Part shown: one piece after another, positions 1 through 9,133 of the stretch
Numbering within the stretch: position 1 is the stretch's first letter
How the letters are laid out: every line of letters starts with the position of its first letter
NCBI GenBank assembly: GCA_017856435.1
Contig: JAFMFB010000012.1
Coordinates: forward strand, 1 to 60,433
Reading direction: 5' to 3'
Length of the DNA stretch: 60,433 bases
DNA from: Burkholderiaceae bacterium
GTDB taxonomy: Bacteria; Pseudomonadota; Gammaproteobacteria; Burkholderiales; Burkholderiaceae_C
Translations under genes and position numbers: made by a program
The notes under the pieces: model-generated
Told to the model about the DNA's origin: nothing
The model's database searches: none
What the model saw: the letters and a program-made list of their open reading frames with translations, nothing else

Positions 1-253
<253 letters not shown>

Positions 254-724
254 TTAGAAACGGAAGTGGCTGAACGCCTTGTTGGCCTCGGCCATGCGGT
301 GCACCTCATCGCGGCGCTTCATCGCACCACCACGACCTTCTGTGGCTTCGATGAGTTCGTTTGCGAGACGCTGAGCCATGGACTTTTCACCGCGCTTGCG
401 AGCAGCTTCCTTGATCCAGCGCATCGAGAGCGCCAAGCGGCGCACGGGACGCACTTCCACCGGCACCTGGTAGTTGGCGCCACCCACGCGGCGAGACTTG
501 ACCTCGACCATAGGCTTGACGTTGTTGATGGCCGTGGTGAACAACTCCAGCGGATCCTTGCCGGTTTTCTGTTCGATGGTCTGGAGTGCACCGTAAATGA
601 TGCGCTCGGCAACCGCCTTCTTGCCGCCTTCCATGATGACATTCATGAATTTGGACAGTTCGACATTGCCGTACTTGGGATCCGGCAGGATTTCACGTTT
701 AGGGACTTCGCGACGACGCGGCAT
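254..724 (-). CDS. rpsG: 30S ribosomal protein S7
   Basis: Full-length S7 (156 residues), the primary binder of the 16S rRNA 3' major domain that nucleates assembly of the small-subunit head and contacts E-site tRNA. The protein begins [20 protein letters not shown] and carries the family blocks VSKFMN-like ([18 protein letters not shown]) and [19 protein letters not shown]. In E. coli S7 is also the translational repressor of its own operon, acting at the rpsL-rpsG intercistronic region. Here that gap is 153 bases and contains a strong hairpin (796-826). Order and strand match the str operon. Confidence 0.98.
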   Translation of the reverse strand: MPRRREVPKREILPDPKYGNVELSKFMNVIMEGGKKAVAERIIYGALQTIEQKTGKDPLELFTTAINNVKPMVEVKSRRVGGANYQVPVEVRPVRRLALSMRWIKEAARKRGEKSMAQRLANELIEATEGRGGAMKRRDEVHRMAEANKAFSHFRF

Positions 725-795
725 ATTTCACCTCTATTGCTTCAGTTGGCACCCTTTCGGGCACCGCGGGAGCCTAACTAGACTCCCACTTACTC

Positions 796-826
796 GACCC
801 ACCAGGACAATTCCTGGCTTCGGGTC
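796..826 (-). promoter_or_regulatory. rpsL-rpsG intercistronic hairpin, candidate S7 autoregulatory site
   Basis: Between rpsL and rpsG lies a two-part stem. The inner stem is CCAGGA / TCCTGG (802-807 with 812-817) with loop CAAT. The outer stem is GACCC / GGGTC (796-800 with 822-826). In E. coli ribosomal protein S7 binds a structured element in this same gap and represses translation of rpsG and fusA. The position is equivalent, but the sequence has not been compared with known S7 sites, so the role is inferred. Confidence 0.4.
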
Positions 827-877
827 ACTACGCCCCAATCGCCCGCGCCGGACTATTGGAGCACCAAAAAATTAAGT

Positions 878-1255
<378 letters not shown>

Positions 1256-1322
1256 TGAAAACGTCCCTCAACGTTCTAAAAACGAAAACGTAAAACCCTT
1301 CGGGATTTCCGAAAAGCCTTCC

Positions 1323-1351
1323 ATTATAGGGCCTAGTGGGCTTTCATGCAA
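1323..1351 (-). promoter_or_regulatory. sigma-70-type promoter of the str operon
   Basis: On the minus strand TTGCAT (-35, plus coordinates 1346-1351) is followed by a 17-base spacer and a perfect TATAAT (-10, 1323-1328). The predicted transcription start near 1316 would give an untranslated leader of about 60 bases before the rpsL ATG. The perfect -10, ideal spacing and placement before a highly expressed ribosomal operon make this the best promoter visible in the window. Confidence 0.75.
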
Positions 1352-1405
1352 TTGCGCACTTGGAAAGACAGCCAACGGCCACCCCAAGGGCACCTCAGCG
1401 CAACA

Positions 1406-2611
1406 CTATTTAATCCAGAGCCGCAGACCATCCCAGGCCCGGCCGAACACCCCGGCCTCACTGACGGCGTCAAGCGAAAGCAATGGTATTTCCGCTAGTG
1501 GGCGCTCGCTTAAAGAAACTTTCAAGGTGGCCAACTGCTGCCACTTGGCCACCGGGGCCACGATCGGGTCCTTGCGTACGACCTCGGTCTTGAGTTTGGT
1601 CGCACTGCCTGATGGAACCGCCACCACAATACTGTGGGGTTGACCCAGCTTGAGTGTTGATGTGTTGCCTTTCCATACTGCCGGGGTCACGACGGCCTGG
1701 TTCGCATCAAAGAGCTTGACCGCCTCAAAGGCCGTAAAGCCCCAGTTGAGCAATTTTTGCGATTCGTTGGCTCGCGCATTTTCACTGTCCGCCCCTAGCA
1801 CGACTGACAACAGACGCCGGCCGCCAGCAGCCTCGGTTGACCCTGCCTTGGCGCCGGCAAATACCAGATTTGGGTAATTTCTGGAGGCAGTGGCAATCAA
1901 GCAATATCCGGCTGCCTGGGTATAGCCGGTCTTGAGGCCGTCGACAGTAGGGTCACGGAACAACAGGAGGTTGCGGTTCGTGTCATTGGCTGCAGGCGTC
2001 CCGGGGTAGCGGTATTTCTTGACGGCGTAATAGCCGACATAGTCGGGGAAATCCCGTATCAGCCGGACAGCCAAGGTGCCCAGATCGCGCGCGGTCGTGG
2101 TATGGCCAGCCTCGGTCATGCCTTCAGGGTTTTTGAAACTGGTGGATGTCATGCCAAGCACTCGCGCCTGATCATTCATCAACTGAACGAATCGCTCGAC
2201 AGAACCGGCCACCCCTTCGGCCAAGGCCACGGTCGCGTCATTGCCTGACTGGACAATCATTCCCTGAATCAAATCCTGAACCGGGACTTTCATTTTCGGA
2301 TCAATGAACATACGCGAACCGGGCATGCGCCAGGCGCGTTCGCTGACTCCGAACGTCTGGGTCAGGCTGATCTTTCTTAGTCGAAGCGAGTCAAACACCA
2401 GATAGGCGGTCATCAGTTTTGTCAGGGAGGCCGGCTCCACTGGCGAATCAATGTCTTTGCCAGAAAGAATCTGGTTGGCAGTGACATCAAGCAACAAATA
2501 GGAACGCGCCGCAATTTCGGGAGGTTGTGGCAAAAGCGGTTGCGCTATCACAGCACCAGACAGTGCAGCCCAGAGACTCACCAATGAGAACAAACGACTT
2601 ATCAACATCAT
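1406..2611 (-). CDS. dacC: D-alanyl-D-alanine carboxypeptidase (PBP5/6 type)
   Basis: A low-molecular-weight penicillin-binding protein (401 residues) that trims the terminal D-Ala from peptidoglycan pentapeptides in the periplasm. Hydrophobic residues 3-23 ending near AQ look like a signal peptide. The serine-hydrolase triad of motifs is complete: S62-L-T-K65, S122-G-N124 and K227-T-G. The end WDGLRLWIK is consistent with a C-terminal amphipathic membrane anchor. Its ATG overlaps the stop of the upstream hydrolase by one base, suggesting translational coupling. It could equally be labelled dacA; the choice of symbol is by family only. Confidence 0.92.
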   Translation of the reverse strand: MMLISRLFSLVSLWAALSGAVIAQPLLPQPPEIAARSYLLLDVTANQILSGKDIDSPVEPASLTKLMTAYLVFDSLRLRKISLTQTFGVSERAWRMPGSRMFIDPKMKVPVQDLIQGMIVQSGNDATVALAEGVAGSVERFVQLMNDQARVLGMTSTSFKNPEGMTEAGHTTTARDLGTLAVRLIRDFPDYVGYYAVKKYRYPGTPAANDTNRNLLLFRDPTVDGLKTGYTQAAGYCLIATASRNYPNLVFAGAKAGSTEAAGGRRLLSVVLGADSENARANESQKLLNWGFTAFEAVKLFDANQAVVTPAVWKGNTSTLKLGQPHSIVVAVPSGSATKLKTEVVRKDPIVAPVAKWQQLATLKVSLSERPLAEIPLLSLDAVSEAGVFGRAWDGLRLWIK

Positions 2612-3246
2612 CAGGAAGCGGCATGAAGGTGTCGAATCACCAGGTTTTTGAGCAGCTGCAGCTGACCATGGAAAAAGTGGCTGCCGCCCGGAAGTACCGT
2701 GACGGGCAAGCCCTGAGGTCGCGCCCAGTCCATTACCTCGGACAAAGGCACGGTGTCATCATTTTCACCATGAATCACCAAGGTGCGGGGGCGCAAATCA
2801 TGTGGCAACTGCTCGCCCTTGAAGCGGCCAACCGCGGAGCCAACAAAAGTCAAGCTTTGGATATCCCTGGCTGGCCACAAGCTGCCCACCGCCTGATTCA
2901 TTACAAATGATCCAAAGGAAAAACCGGCAAGCGCGAGTTTGCCGACAGGTGCGACTTGCTCGATCACAGCCAGCATATCGATCATTTCGCCACGACCTTC
3001 ATCGTGCGTTCCCGCGCTGGCGCCCACGCCCCGAAAGTTAAACCGGACGGACCGCCAACCACATTGGACAAAGGCACGCGCCAAGGTTTGCACTACCTTG
3101 TTGTCCATGGTTCCGCCATACAAGGGGTGTGGATGACAAATAATGGCCGTGCCCATGGCGGCGTGCGACGTGGCGGGCTGATCCAGCGCCACCTCAATGT
3201 CACCCGCAAGCCCTTGCAGAATTTGCAATTCAGTCTGTGCATTCAT
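2611..3246 (-). CDS. alpha/beta hydrolase (COG2945-like)
   Basis: A 211-residue cytoplasmic alpha/beta hydrolase. Visible features are an oxyanion-region motif HPHPLYGGTMDNKVV (about 38-52), NFRGVGASAGTHDEGRGE (70-87), the nucleophile elbow G-F-S110-F-G, an acid in GENDDTVP (D163 or D164) and a histidine in PGGSH190. The set is typical of small esterases of unknown substrate. It lies between the ferredoxin gene (10 bases upstream) and dacC (1-base overlap), so the three are probably co-transcribed. No specific substrate can be named. Confidence 0.85.
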   Translation of the reverse strand: MNAQTELQILQGLAGDIEVALDQPATSHAAMGTAIICHPHPLYGGTMDNKVVQTLARAFVQCGWRSVRFNFRGVGASAGTHDEGRGEMIDMLAVIEQVAPVGKLALAGFSFGSFVMNQAVGSLWPARDIQSLTFVGSAVGRFKGEQLPHDLRPRTLVIHGENDDTVPLSEVMDWARPQGLPVTVLPGGSHFFHGQLQLLKNLVIRHLHAAS

Positions 3247-3256
3247 GCAGATTCCT

Positions 3257-3610
3257 TCAGCGCCCGACGTCAGCCGGCAAGAGCAAGCGGTTAACCACCT
3301 GTCCCCGCTTCAGATGTGACTCGACGATTTCATCAATGTCTGACTTGTCGACGTAGGAATACCAGACCGCCTCCGGATAGACCACAGCCACCGGTCCGCC
3401 AGCACATCGGTCCATGCAGCCAGCGCGGTTGACACGAACCTGGCCGGGCCCGGCCAACCCGGCGGCCTTGACAGCCGACTTGCAGTGCTCGAAAGCCTCA
3501 TGCGCCGAGTGCTGCGCGCAGGCGGCCTGGCCTCCTTCTCGCTCATTGAGGCAGAAAAAGATATGGCGTTGGAAATAAGACTTGGAGGAATTTGGTGAGT
3601 TGGAGTTCAT
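3257..3610 (-). CDS. thioredoxin-like [2Fe-2S] ferredoxin
   Basis: A 117-residue protein of the thioredoxin-fold (Shethna-type) [2Fe-2S] ferredoxins. The likely ligands are C20 and C31 in FFCLNEREGGQAAC and C65 and C69 in GCMDRC, the classical C-x10-C ... C-x3-C arrangement; C43 is extra. The YPEAVWYSYVDKSDIDEI segment is a common signature of this small family. It starts inside the stop of the VanZ gene (ATGA overlap) and precedes the hydrolase. The electron-transfer partner is unknown. Confidence 0.88.
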   Translation of the reverse strand: MNSNSPNSSKSYFQRHIFFCLNEREGGQAACAQHSAHEAFEHCKSAVKAAGLAGPGQVRVNRAGCMDRCAGGPVAVVYPEAVWYSYVDKSDIDEIVESHLKRGQVVNRLLLPADVGR

Positions 3611-4713
3611 GACCCGATTTTAGTTTTCAAGTCCTGCCTGCCAATACGAGCCAGCACATAGGCCATAGCGGCATAAGGCCACAACCAGCCAAGCCACTGG
3701 CCCAAGCCATGAAAACGTATAAATCGCCCCTGCTCCCAGGCTTGAAGTGTCTGTGCGAAGTAGGCGCTGGTCGGCGCCTGGTTGATGATGCTCAGGTACA
3801 AACCCAAGGCCAGAAGCATCAGGGCAGCGCTGACGCGGGCGGATAAAAAAACCAGCGCTAGCCCAAGCACCAGCGCAAAAAGCAGACCTGCCTGGGCTGG
3901 CAGGTTGAGCCAGGCCCAGGCATGCATGGGGCCGTAGCTCAGCGCCGCAGACAAGGCGGTGACGCCTATGCCAGAAAAAATCACCAGAAATACAAAAAAT
4001 ACACGGCCGACAACAGATGGCACGACAACATAGCCCAGCAGAACGGGTATCAGTGCGCCCAGGAAGACACACAGCAGTTCAGCGCTGGGCACCAGGGGTT
4101 GCAATTCGATATCACGCACCGGCAACCACTCCAGAAACGGCGTGTTGATCAATAGGCCGGCCAACGACATTTCAAGCCGCTCCAGGATCTGACCCAGCCC
4201 CAGGGGGACAGCTGCCGGGAACAGAAGCGCCAAAGGCCACAGCGCCAGCAAAACCAGAGCACCATGCGCCTGCGGCACAAACCAGCGCCGCCTGAAGCGG
4301 CTCCAGTGGTCAAGCACACCGGATTTTTCCAGAATTGAAGCCAACGCCGCACCAGCCCATGCCCCCAGGGTGTTGAGTCCCCAGTCGATATTTGATGAAA
4401 CCCGGGCGGGCAGATAGGCCTGCAATGTTTCCATGAAAAAGGACAGTAGACTCGCCCCCAGTGCAGCCCACCCGACTGCGCCAGACTGCCGAAAACCCCG
4501 CAATGAACTTAGGGCCAACAAAAAGCCCAATGGGGCATAACCGATGACATTGGTCAGCAGGTCAAACCCGGTCCAATACTTGGGCCAGGCAGACCACAAG
4601 AAACTCCAGGGCACCACGCCCTGGTCGCGCCAATCCGAAAATGGGTAAAGGCTGGCGTAGACAATCAGGCCGATGTAGACCAGCGCCAGAGGCCAGGCTG
4701 AGGTCTTGTTCAT
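3607..4713 (-). CDS. VanZ-family integral membrane protein
   Basis: A 368-residue polytopic protein with the VanZ-like block at its N-terminus: YASLYPFSDWRDQG (about 20-33) and then DLLTNVIGYAPLGFLLAL (51-68). Some eight or more hydrophobic helices follow, longer than a minimal VanZ domain. VanZ itself gives low-level teicoplanin resistance in enterococci, but most homologues have no proven function, so no resistance role is claimed. It overlaps the ferredoxin start by 4 bases and sits 10 bases after the HemJ-like gene, so the minus-strand run may be one transcript. Confidence 0.85.
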   Translation of the reverse strand: MNKTSAWPLALVYIGLIVYASLYPFSDWRDQGVVPWSFLWSAWPKYWTGFDLLTNVIGYAPLGFLLALSSLRGFRQSGAVGWAALGASLLSFFMETLQAYLPARVSSNIDWGLNTLGAWAGAALASILEKSGVLDHWSRFRRRWFVPQAHGALVLLALWPLALLFPAAVPLGLGQILERLEMSLAGLLINTPFLEWLPVRDIELQPLVPSAELLCVFLGALIPVLLGYVVVPSVVGRVFFVFLVIFSGIGVTALSAALSYGPMHAWAWLNLPAQAGLLFALVLGLALVFLSARVSAALMLLALGLYLSIINQAPTSAYFAQTLQAWEQGRFIRFHGLGQWLGWLWPYAAMAYVLARIGRQDLKTKIGS

Positions 4714-4723
4714 CGGGTCGTCC

Positions 4724-5158
4724 TCAAAAGGGCTTGACCACCACCAGAATCACGGCCAGTAGCAATAGCAGAACCGGCACCTCGTTGAACCACCGGTACC
4801 AAACGTGACTGCGTTTGTTTTCATTGCGCTCGAATCGGCGCAAAAGAACACCACAGGCATGGTGATATCCAAGAACCAGAACAACCACCAGTAATTTTGC
4901 GTGGAGCCACCCATTGCCTTCACCACGGCCGATTCCATAACCCAGCCACAGCCAGATACCCAGCAGCAGTGCTGGCACCGCCAGAATATGTGTAAAACGC
5001 ATCAACTTGCGGGCCATCAGCAAAAGCCGATCCCGCTCCGCAAGGGAGTCCGGCGACACCTGAGCCAAATTGACAAAGATTCTTGGCAAGTAAAACAAAC
5101 CGGCGAACCAGCTGGCGACAAAAACAATGTGAAGAGATTTAACCCAGAGCATGGGCAT
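4724..5158 (-). CDS. hemJ: HemJ-like (CopD/UPF0093) membrane protein, probable protoporphyrinogen oxidase
   Basis: A 144-residue membrane protein with about four helices. The N-terminal block MLWVKSLHIVFVASWFAGLF, with the conserved Lys and His, and the ending WFNEVPVLLLLLAVILVVVK match the HemJ/UPF0093 family, which oxidises protoporphyrinogen IX in the inner membrane. Automatic pipelines often call it CopD family. Divergent hemB supports a heme role. The ATG at 5158 was chosen because the longer reading (from 5218) would put a terminator hairpin inside the coding region; M3 at 5152 is also possible. No clear Shine-Dalgarno sequence is present. Confidence 0.75.
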   Translation of the reverse strand: MPMLWVKSLHIVFVASWFAGLFYLPRIFVNLAQVSPDSLAERDRLLLMARKLMRFTHILAVPALLLGIWLWLGYGIGRGEGNGWLHAKLLVVVLVLGYHHACGVLLRRFERNENKRSHVWYRWFNEVPVLLLLLAVILVVVKPF

Positions 5159-5163
5159 AGTGT

Positions 5164-5190
5164 AAAAAAAACCCCGGCACTTGGCCGGGG
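5164..5190 (-). terminator. rho-independent terminator-like hairpin immediately upstream of hemJ
   Basis: On the minus strand a perfect 7-bp stem CCCCGGC / GCCGGGG (5184-5190 with 5172-5178, 5-base loop) is followed by eight T residues (5171-5164). This is a textbook intrinsic terminator. It sits only a few bases before the hemJ ATG and no minus-strand gene ends nearby. It must therefore either attenuate hemJ transcription or end a small RNA made from the hemJ-hemB intergenic region. Confidence 0.75.
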
Positions 5191-5275
5191 GGTCAGAAGC
5201 CTTTTTGCTGTCACACATTAAGGCCCCGCTCAGGGAGGAAAAGCGGGAGACGAGTTAACGTCTGGGCGGGACTTT
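5164..5275 (-). ncRNA. candidate small RNA or hemJ leader with tandem hairpins and terminator
   Basis: Reading the minus strand towards the terminator at 5164-5190, two adjacent perfect hairpins occur: AGACG-TTAACT-CGTCT (5248-5263) and CCCGCT / AGCGGG (5225-5247), whose 11-base loop contains CCTCCC, an anti-Shine-Dalgarno-like C-rich sequence. Two hairpins plus an intrinsic terminator with no open frame of interest is the architecture of many bacterial small RNAs. The 5' end is not defined; no convincing promoter was found. An attenuating leader of hemJ is the main alternative. Confidence 0.4.
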
Positions 5276-5337
5276 AACAAAATAAGTTAAATCGAGAAAG
5301 TGTGCAGCATCAAGCTGGCTCTACTTTTTTGAAATAA

Positions 5338-5351
5338 TTGACTGCAGTCAA
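5338..5351. promoter_or_regulatory. 14-bp perfect palindrome in the hemJ-hemB divergent region
   Basis: TTGACTGCAGTCAA is self-complementary over 14 bp and lies 70 bases before the hemB ATG. Its left half also reads as a -35 (TTGACT), though the matching -10 is poor on both strands. Size and placement fit an operator for a dimeric regulator controlling heme genes, but no regulator is identified. Confidence 0.45.
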
Positions 5352-5390
5352 CCGCAAAGTCATACCCACGACACGCCAAGGCATTAGTAA

Positions 5391-6425
<1,035 letters not shown>

Positions 6426-6448
6426 AAACACACACTCCCCCATCGGCC

Positions 6449-7537
6449 ATGCGGGTCTTCAGTATCAGCCCAGACGGTTTGCAGGAGAGCGCCGAACTGC
6501 CGGATCAGCTGGCTGGTAAAGGCTATCTTTGGATATCCTGTACCCGGCAGGAATTCGGTGACCGACTCGCAGAGCTGCATGCAACCATCCATCGATTGAC
6601 TGGCCTGCAGTTGGTTGACTTGCATGTGTCAGACCTGCTGAATCACCAGTTGCCTTCTCATTTTGACTACACCTCGCAATACGATCTGCTGGTGTTTCGC
6701 CGCCTGGCTTCGGTCAAGGGCAACGACCCGGCCATGACCGGCCTGCCAAACGCAAGTCCATCGATCCTGCATCAGTTCGATACCAGCCCAGTTGGGTTTG
6801 CGGTGTTTGAGCAGGTGCTGCTATCTGTACACCCGGCTGACTGCACCGTAAGGGATGCCTACGCGGCGCGGCTGCTGCTGGCTGCAAGCGGCGACCCCCG
6901 TGCGGCAGCCGGTCGACTGCCCACCAGCCCGGCAGATTTGATGCTACGTTTTGTCAATTTGATGGTGGACGGGTTTCTTGAGTTGCGGCGAGAACTCACC
7001 CGCCAGCTCGACCGCTGGCAGACCGCACTGATCGATCCGAGGGCTCGCTTCTACAACTGGGCCGCGCTGCTGGAAACCCGATTGGCGCTACACCAGCTTG
7101 ATGAAATCTGCGAGGACCAGCGCTCTGCCATTCTTGACTGGATTGAAGCGCTGGAGGACTGGCCGGAAGCCGGCACGCCTCTGGATCAACGCGAGCGCGA
7201 CCTGCTGCAGGTGCGCAGCCGCGATGTACTGGAGCATATCGAGCGGGTAGTGCACCACGTTCGCCGGCTGGAGCAAAGCGTCGAGACGGCGGTGCAGATT
7301 CACTTCAATGCGCAAAGCAACCGTACCAATGACATCATGCGCACGCTCACGGTGCTGACTGCCATCTTTTTGCCACTTAACCTGATTGCGGGGATTTTTG
7401 GGATGAACTTTGACTTCATTCCGCTTATCCACAGCAATGTCGGTTTCTGGTTGACCATGGCGAGCATGGGACTGATTGCTGTCGTGCTGGCCGTTTACTT
7501 CTGGCGCAAGCGGTATCTGGAACACGCCGGCCAGTAA
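6449..7537 (+). CDS. corA: CorA-family magnesium/cobalt transporter
   Basis: A 362-residue CorA-type divalent cation channel. A long cytoplasmic, helix-rich N-terminal domain (about 1-295) precedes two C-terminal transmembrane helices. The selectivity signature G318-M-N320 lies in AGIFGMNFDFIP between them, and the tail is basic (WRKRYLEH), as in CorA. It follows hemB by 23 bases and is likely co-transcribed. HemB of the magnesium-dependent type next to a magnesium transporter may be coincidental. Confidence 0.93.
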   Translation: MRVFSISPDGLQESAELPDQLAGKGYLWISCTRQEFGDRLAELHATIHRLTGLQLVDLHVSDLLNHQLPSHFDYTSQYDLLVFRRLASVKGNDPAMTGLPNASPSILHQFDTSPVGFAVFEQVLLSVHPADCTVRDAYAARLLLAASGDPRAAAGRLPTSPADLMLRFVNLMVDGFLELRRELTRQLDRWQTALIDPRARFYNWAALLETRLALHQLDEICEDQRSAILDWIEALEDWPEAGTPLDQRERDLLQVRSRDVLEHIERVVHHVRRLEQSVETAVQIHFNAQSNRTNDIMRTLTVLTAIFLPLNLIAGIFGMNFDFIPLIHSNVGFWLTMASMGLIAVVLAVYFWRKRYLEHAGQ

Positions 7538-7550
7538 TTGCCACAGCCCA

Positions 7551-8336
7551 TCAGCCGGGACAGCGATTGTTGGTGTCCAACTTCATCCAGCGTTGCAACC
7601 ATTGCTTGACCCGCAAGCGTGCATGGCGAGTGGCGATTTTTTCTTCGGGCGACTGGTCTGGCCTGAAATCAAAAGCCCGACGCGCCAGCGGGTAACCCTG
7701 CAATTCCACCGGCACCCCGCGCTCCCACAGGGCATAAAAAGCTCGGCCATTGCTCATGCGACGTAGCTCGTAGTCCTGCTCGCCGATCAGCAAGAGCATC
7801 GGGGTGCTGATTTGCATGATCTCAGGCGCCACTCGAAACAACTGGTCAGGTTCGGGAGCGTTGGGGTTTTGCATATGCCCGTAATAACTGGCGATGGCAG
7901 CAATATCCTTGCCGCGCTTGGCGCTCAGGCGGATGGCGTAATACGGTCCGCGCGATTGAGCAACGATGCCCACCGGTTGGCGACACGCCTGGGGATGTTT
8001 GATCAAAAGGTCCAGCGCCGCCTCCACATCACCCTCAGTGGCCGGGTCATGCTCGGATGGCCAGCGCTCAATCATGCGGCCGGACTGCCAATCGGGCATG
8101 ACCACCAGAAATCCCTGGCCCGCCAGTTCAGCCACATGCTTGCGCTCGTTCTCGTCAATACCGCGCTTGGCATGGATGAAGAGAACCGGTGGGAAGGGGC
8201 CTGGGCCAGAGGGAACCGCGATATCAACCGGGATTTCGACACCATTAGCGCTCAGGGTGGTCTTGCTCAAGCTGAGCGCATTGGCCGTCGCAGCCACGGC
8301 CAGTGCGCTAGCCAAACATAGGGCGGCTCGCATCAT
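7551..8336 (-). CDS. exported dienelactone hydrolase-fold protein lacking the usual catalytic His
   Basis: A 261-residue alpha/beta hydrolase with an apparent signal peptide (residues 1-20, MMRAALCLASALAVAATANA). The nucleophile elbow is VAQS128RGPYY and the acid is in GEQD188YE. At the position where the fold normally has the catalytic His (YPGA-x-H-AF), this protein reads YPLARR220AF. Activity is therefore doubtful or the mechanism altered. The start at 8336 is supported by an AGGGTGG upstream and by the signal peptide; the open frame extends further but only as a shadow of the next gene. Probably last in a three-gene operon with the two genes upstream. Confidence 0.8.
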   Translation of the reverse strand: MMRAALCLASALAVAATANALSLSKTTLSANGVEIPVDIAVPSGPGPFPPVLFIHAKRGIDENERKHVAELAGQGFLVVMPDWQSGRMIERWPSEHDPATEGDVEAALDLLIKHPQACRQPVGIVAQSRGPYYAIRLSAKRGKDIAAIASYYGHMQNPNAPEPDQLFRVAPEIMQISTPMLLLIGEQDYELRRMSNGRAFYALWERGVPVELQGYPLARRAFDFRPDQSPEEKIATRHARLRVKQWLQRWMKLDTNNRCPG

Positions 8337-8376
8337 GGCGAACCACCCTGGGCGGTAAAAAAGCAAACCCGACAGA

Positions 8377-8416
8377 TGGGTCCGCCTTTGATAATCCAGA
8401 TTATCGTTAAGACCCA
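8377..8416 (-). other. extended imperfect hairpin between two hydrolase genes
   Basis: GATAAT-CCAG-ATTATC (8390-8405) is a perfect inverted repeat, and TGGGTC (8377-8382) pairs with GACCCA (8411-8416) outside it. On the minus strand a run of T residues follows after about 20 bases, too far for a classical terminator. It separates the two hydrolase cistrons and may be an intercistronic processing or partial-termination structure, or an operator. Confidence 0.4.
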
Positions 8417-8424
8417 CGACACGG

Positions 8425-9108
8425 TCACCCAATATGGCGCGCCAGAAAAACCAATGTTCGTTGTCGCGCCAGTGCTGCCGAGCTTGGCTCAAAAGAGCCG
8501 CGATGATCGCAGTTGAAGCCATGATTGGCCGCATAGATGTAAGTCTCAACATCCGGGTGAGCCTTCTTGAATGCCTCCACACCATCCAGAGGTATCCAGT
8601 GATCCTGGTCGCCAAAGTGCGCCATGACTGGGCACTTGGGGTGCCGCGCAACTTCAACTTCAGAGGTGATGCCGCCCCCGTAGTAGGGCACTGCGGCAGC
8701 CACGCCATCGAGCAGACAGGCACTACGCCAGGTCAACAGTCCGCCCCAGCAGTAGCCGAGCACAGCTACTTTGCCAGCCTGTGCAGCGTATTGAATGGCC
8801 GATTGAACATCCTGCAGCACCCCGGGGGCTGGCAGTGCCTCCACTTCGGCCTTGAGCGCTCGGCCCTGGTTCATATCCTCGGCGGAATAACCCAGTTCCA
8901 CCCCGGGCTTGACACGGTGAAAGGTGGCCGGCGCCACCGCCAGATACCCATCTGCCGCATAGCCGTCGGCCACCGAGCGGATATGGGCATTCACCCCAAA
9001 AACCTCCTGCAAGACAACCACCGCACCCTTTGCTGTCGCACCAGGCTTTGCGACATAGGCCGGAAAAACAAAGCCATCGGCTGACTTCAGGTCGACAAAA
9101 TTTCCCAT
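8425..9108 (-). CDS. dienelactone hydrolase family protein
   Basis: A 227-residue cytoplasmic alpha/beta hydrolase of the dienelactone hydrolase family, which opens enol-lactones such as 4-carboxymethylene-butenolide in chlorocatechol-type pathways. The Cys-Asp-His triad is intact: C120 in LGYCWGGL, D169 in FGDQDHW and H196 in ANHGF. The glutamate E35 in LQEVFG, which activates the Cys in characterised members, is also present. Start at 9108 is supported by GAGGAG eight bases upstream. The real substrate is unknown because no catechol pathway genes are adjacent. Confidence 0.92.
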   Translation of the reverse strand: MGNFVDLKSADGFVFPAYVAKPGATAKGAVVVLQEVFGVNAHIRSVADGYAADGYLAVAPATFHRVKPGVELGYSAEDMNQGRALKAEVEALPAPGVLQDVQSAIQYAAQAGKVAVLGYCWGGLLTWRSACLLDGVAAAVPYYGGGITSEVEVARHPKCPVMAHFGDQDHWIPLDGVEAFKKAHPDVETYIYAANHGFNCDHRGSFEPSSAALARQRTLVFLARHIG

Positions 9109-9133
9109 CGTGTTGCTCCTCAACGTGATGAAC

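Noticed and set aside
3607-4713. VanZ protein as a glycopeptide-resistance gene
   Set aside because: The VanZ domain is widespread without resistance function and no van genes are present in this Gram-negative context.
8337-8723. N-terminal extension of the exported hydrolase frame
   Set aside because: It overlaps the dienelactone hydrolase gene out of frame, and the signal peptide begins at 8336.
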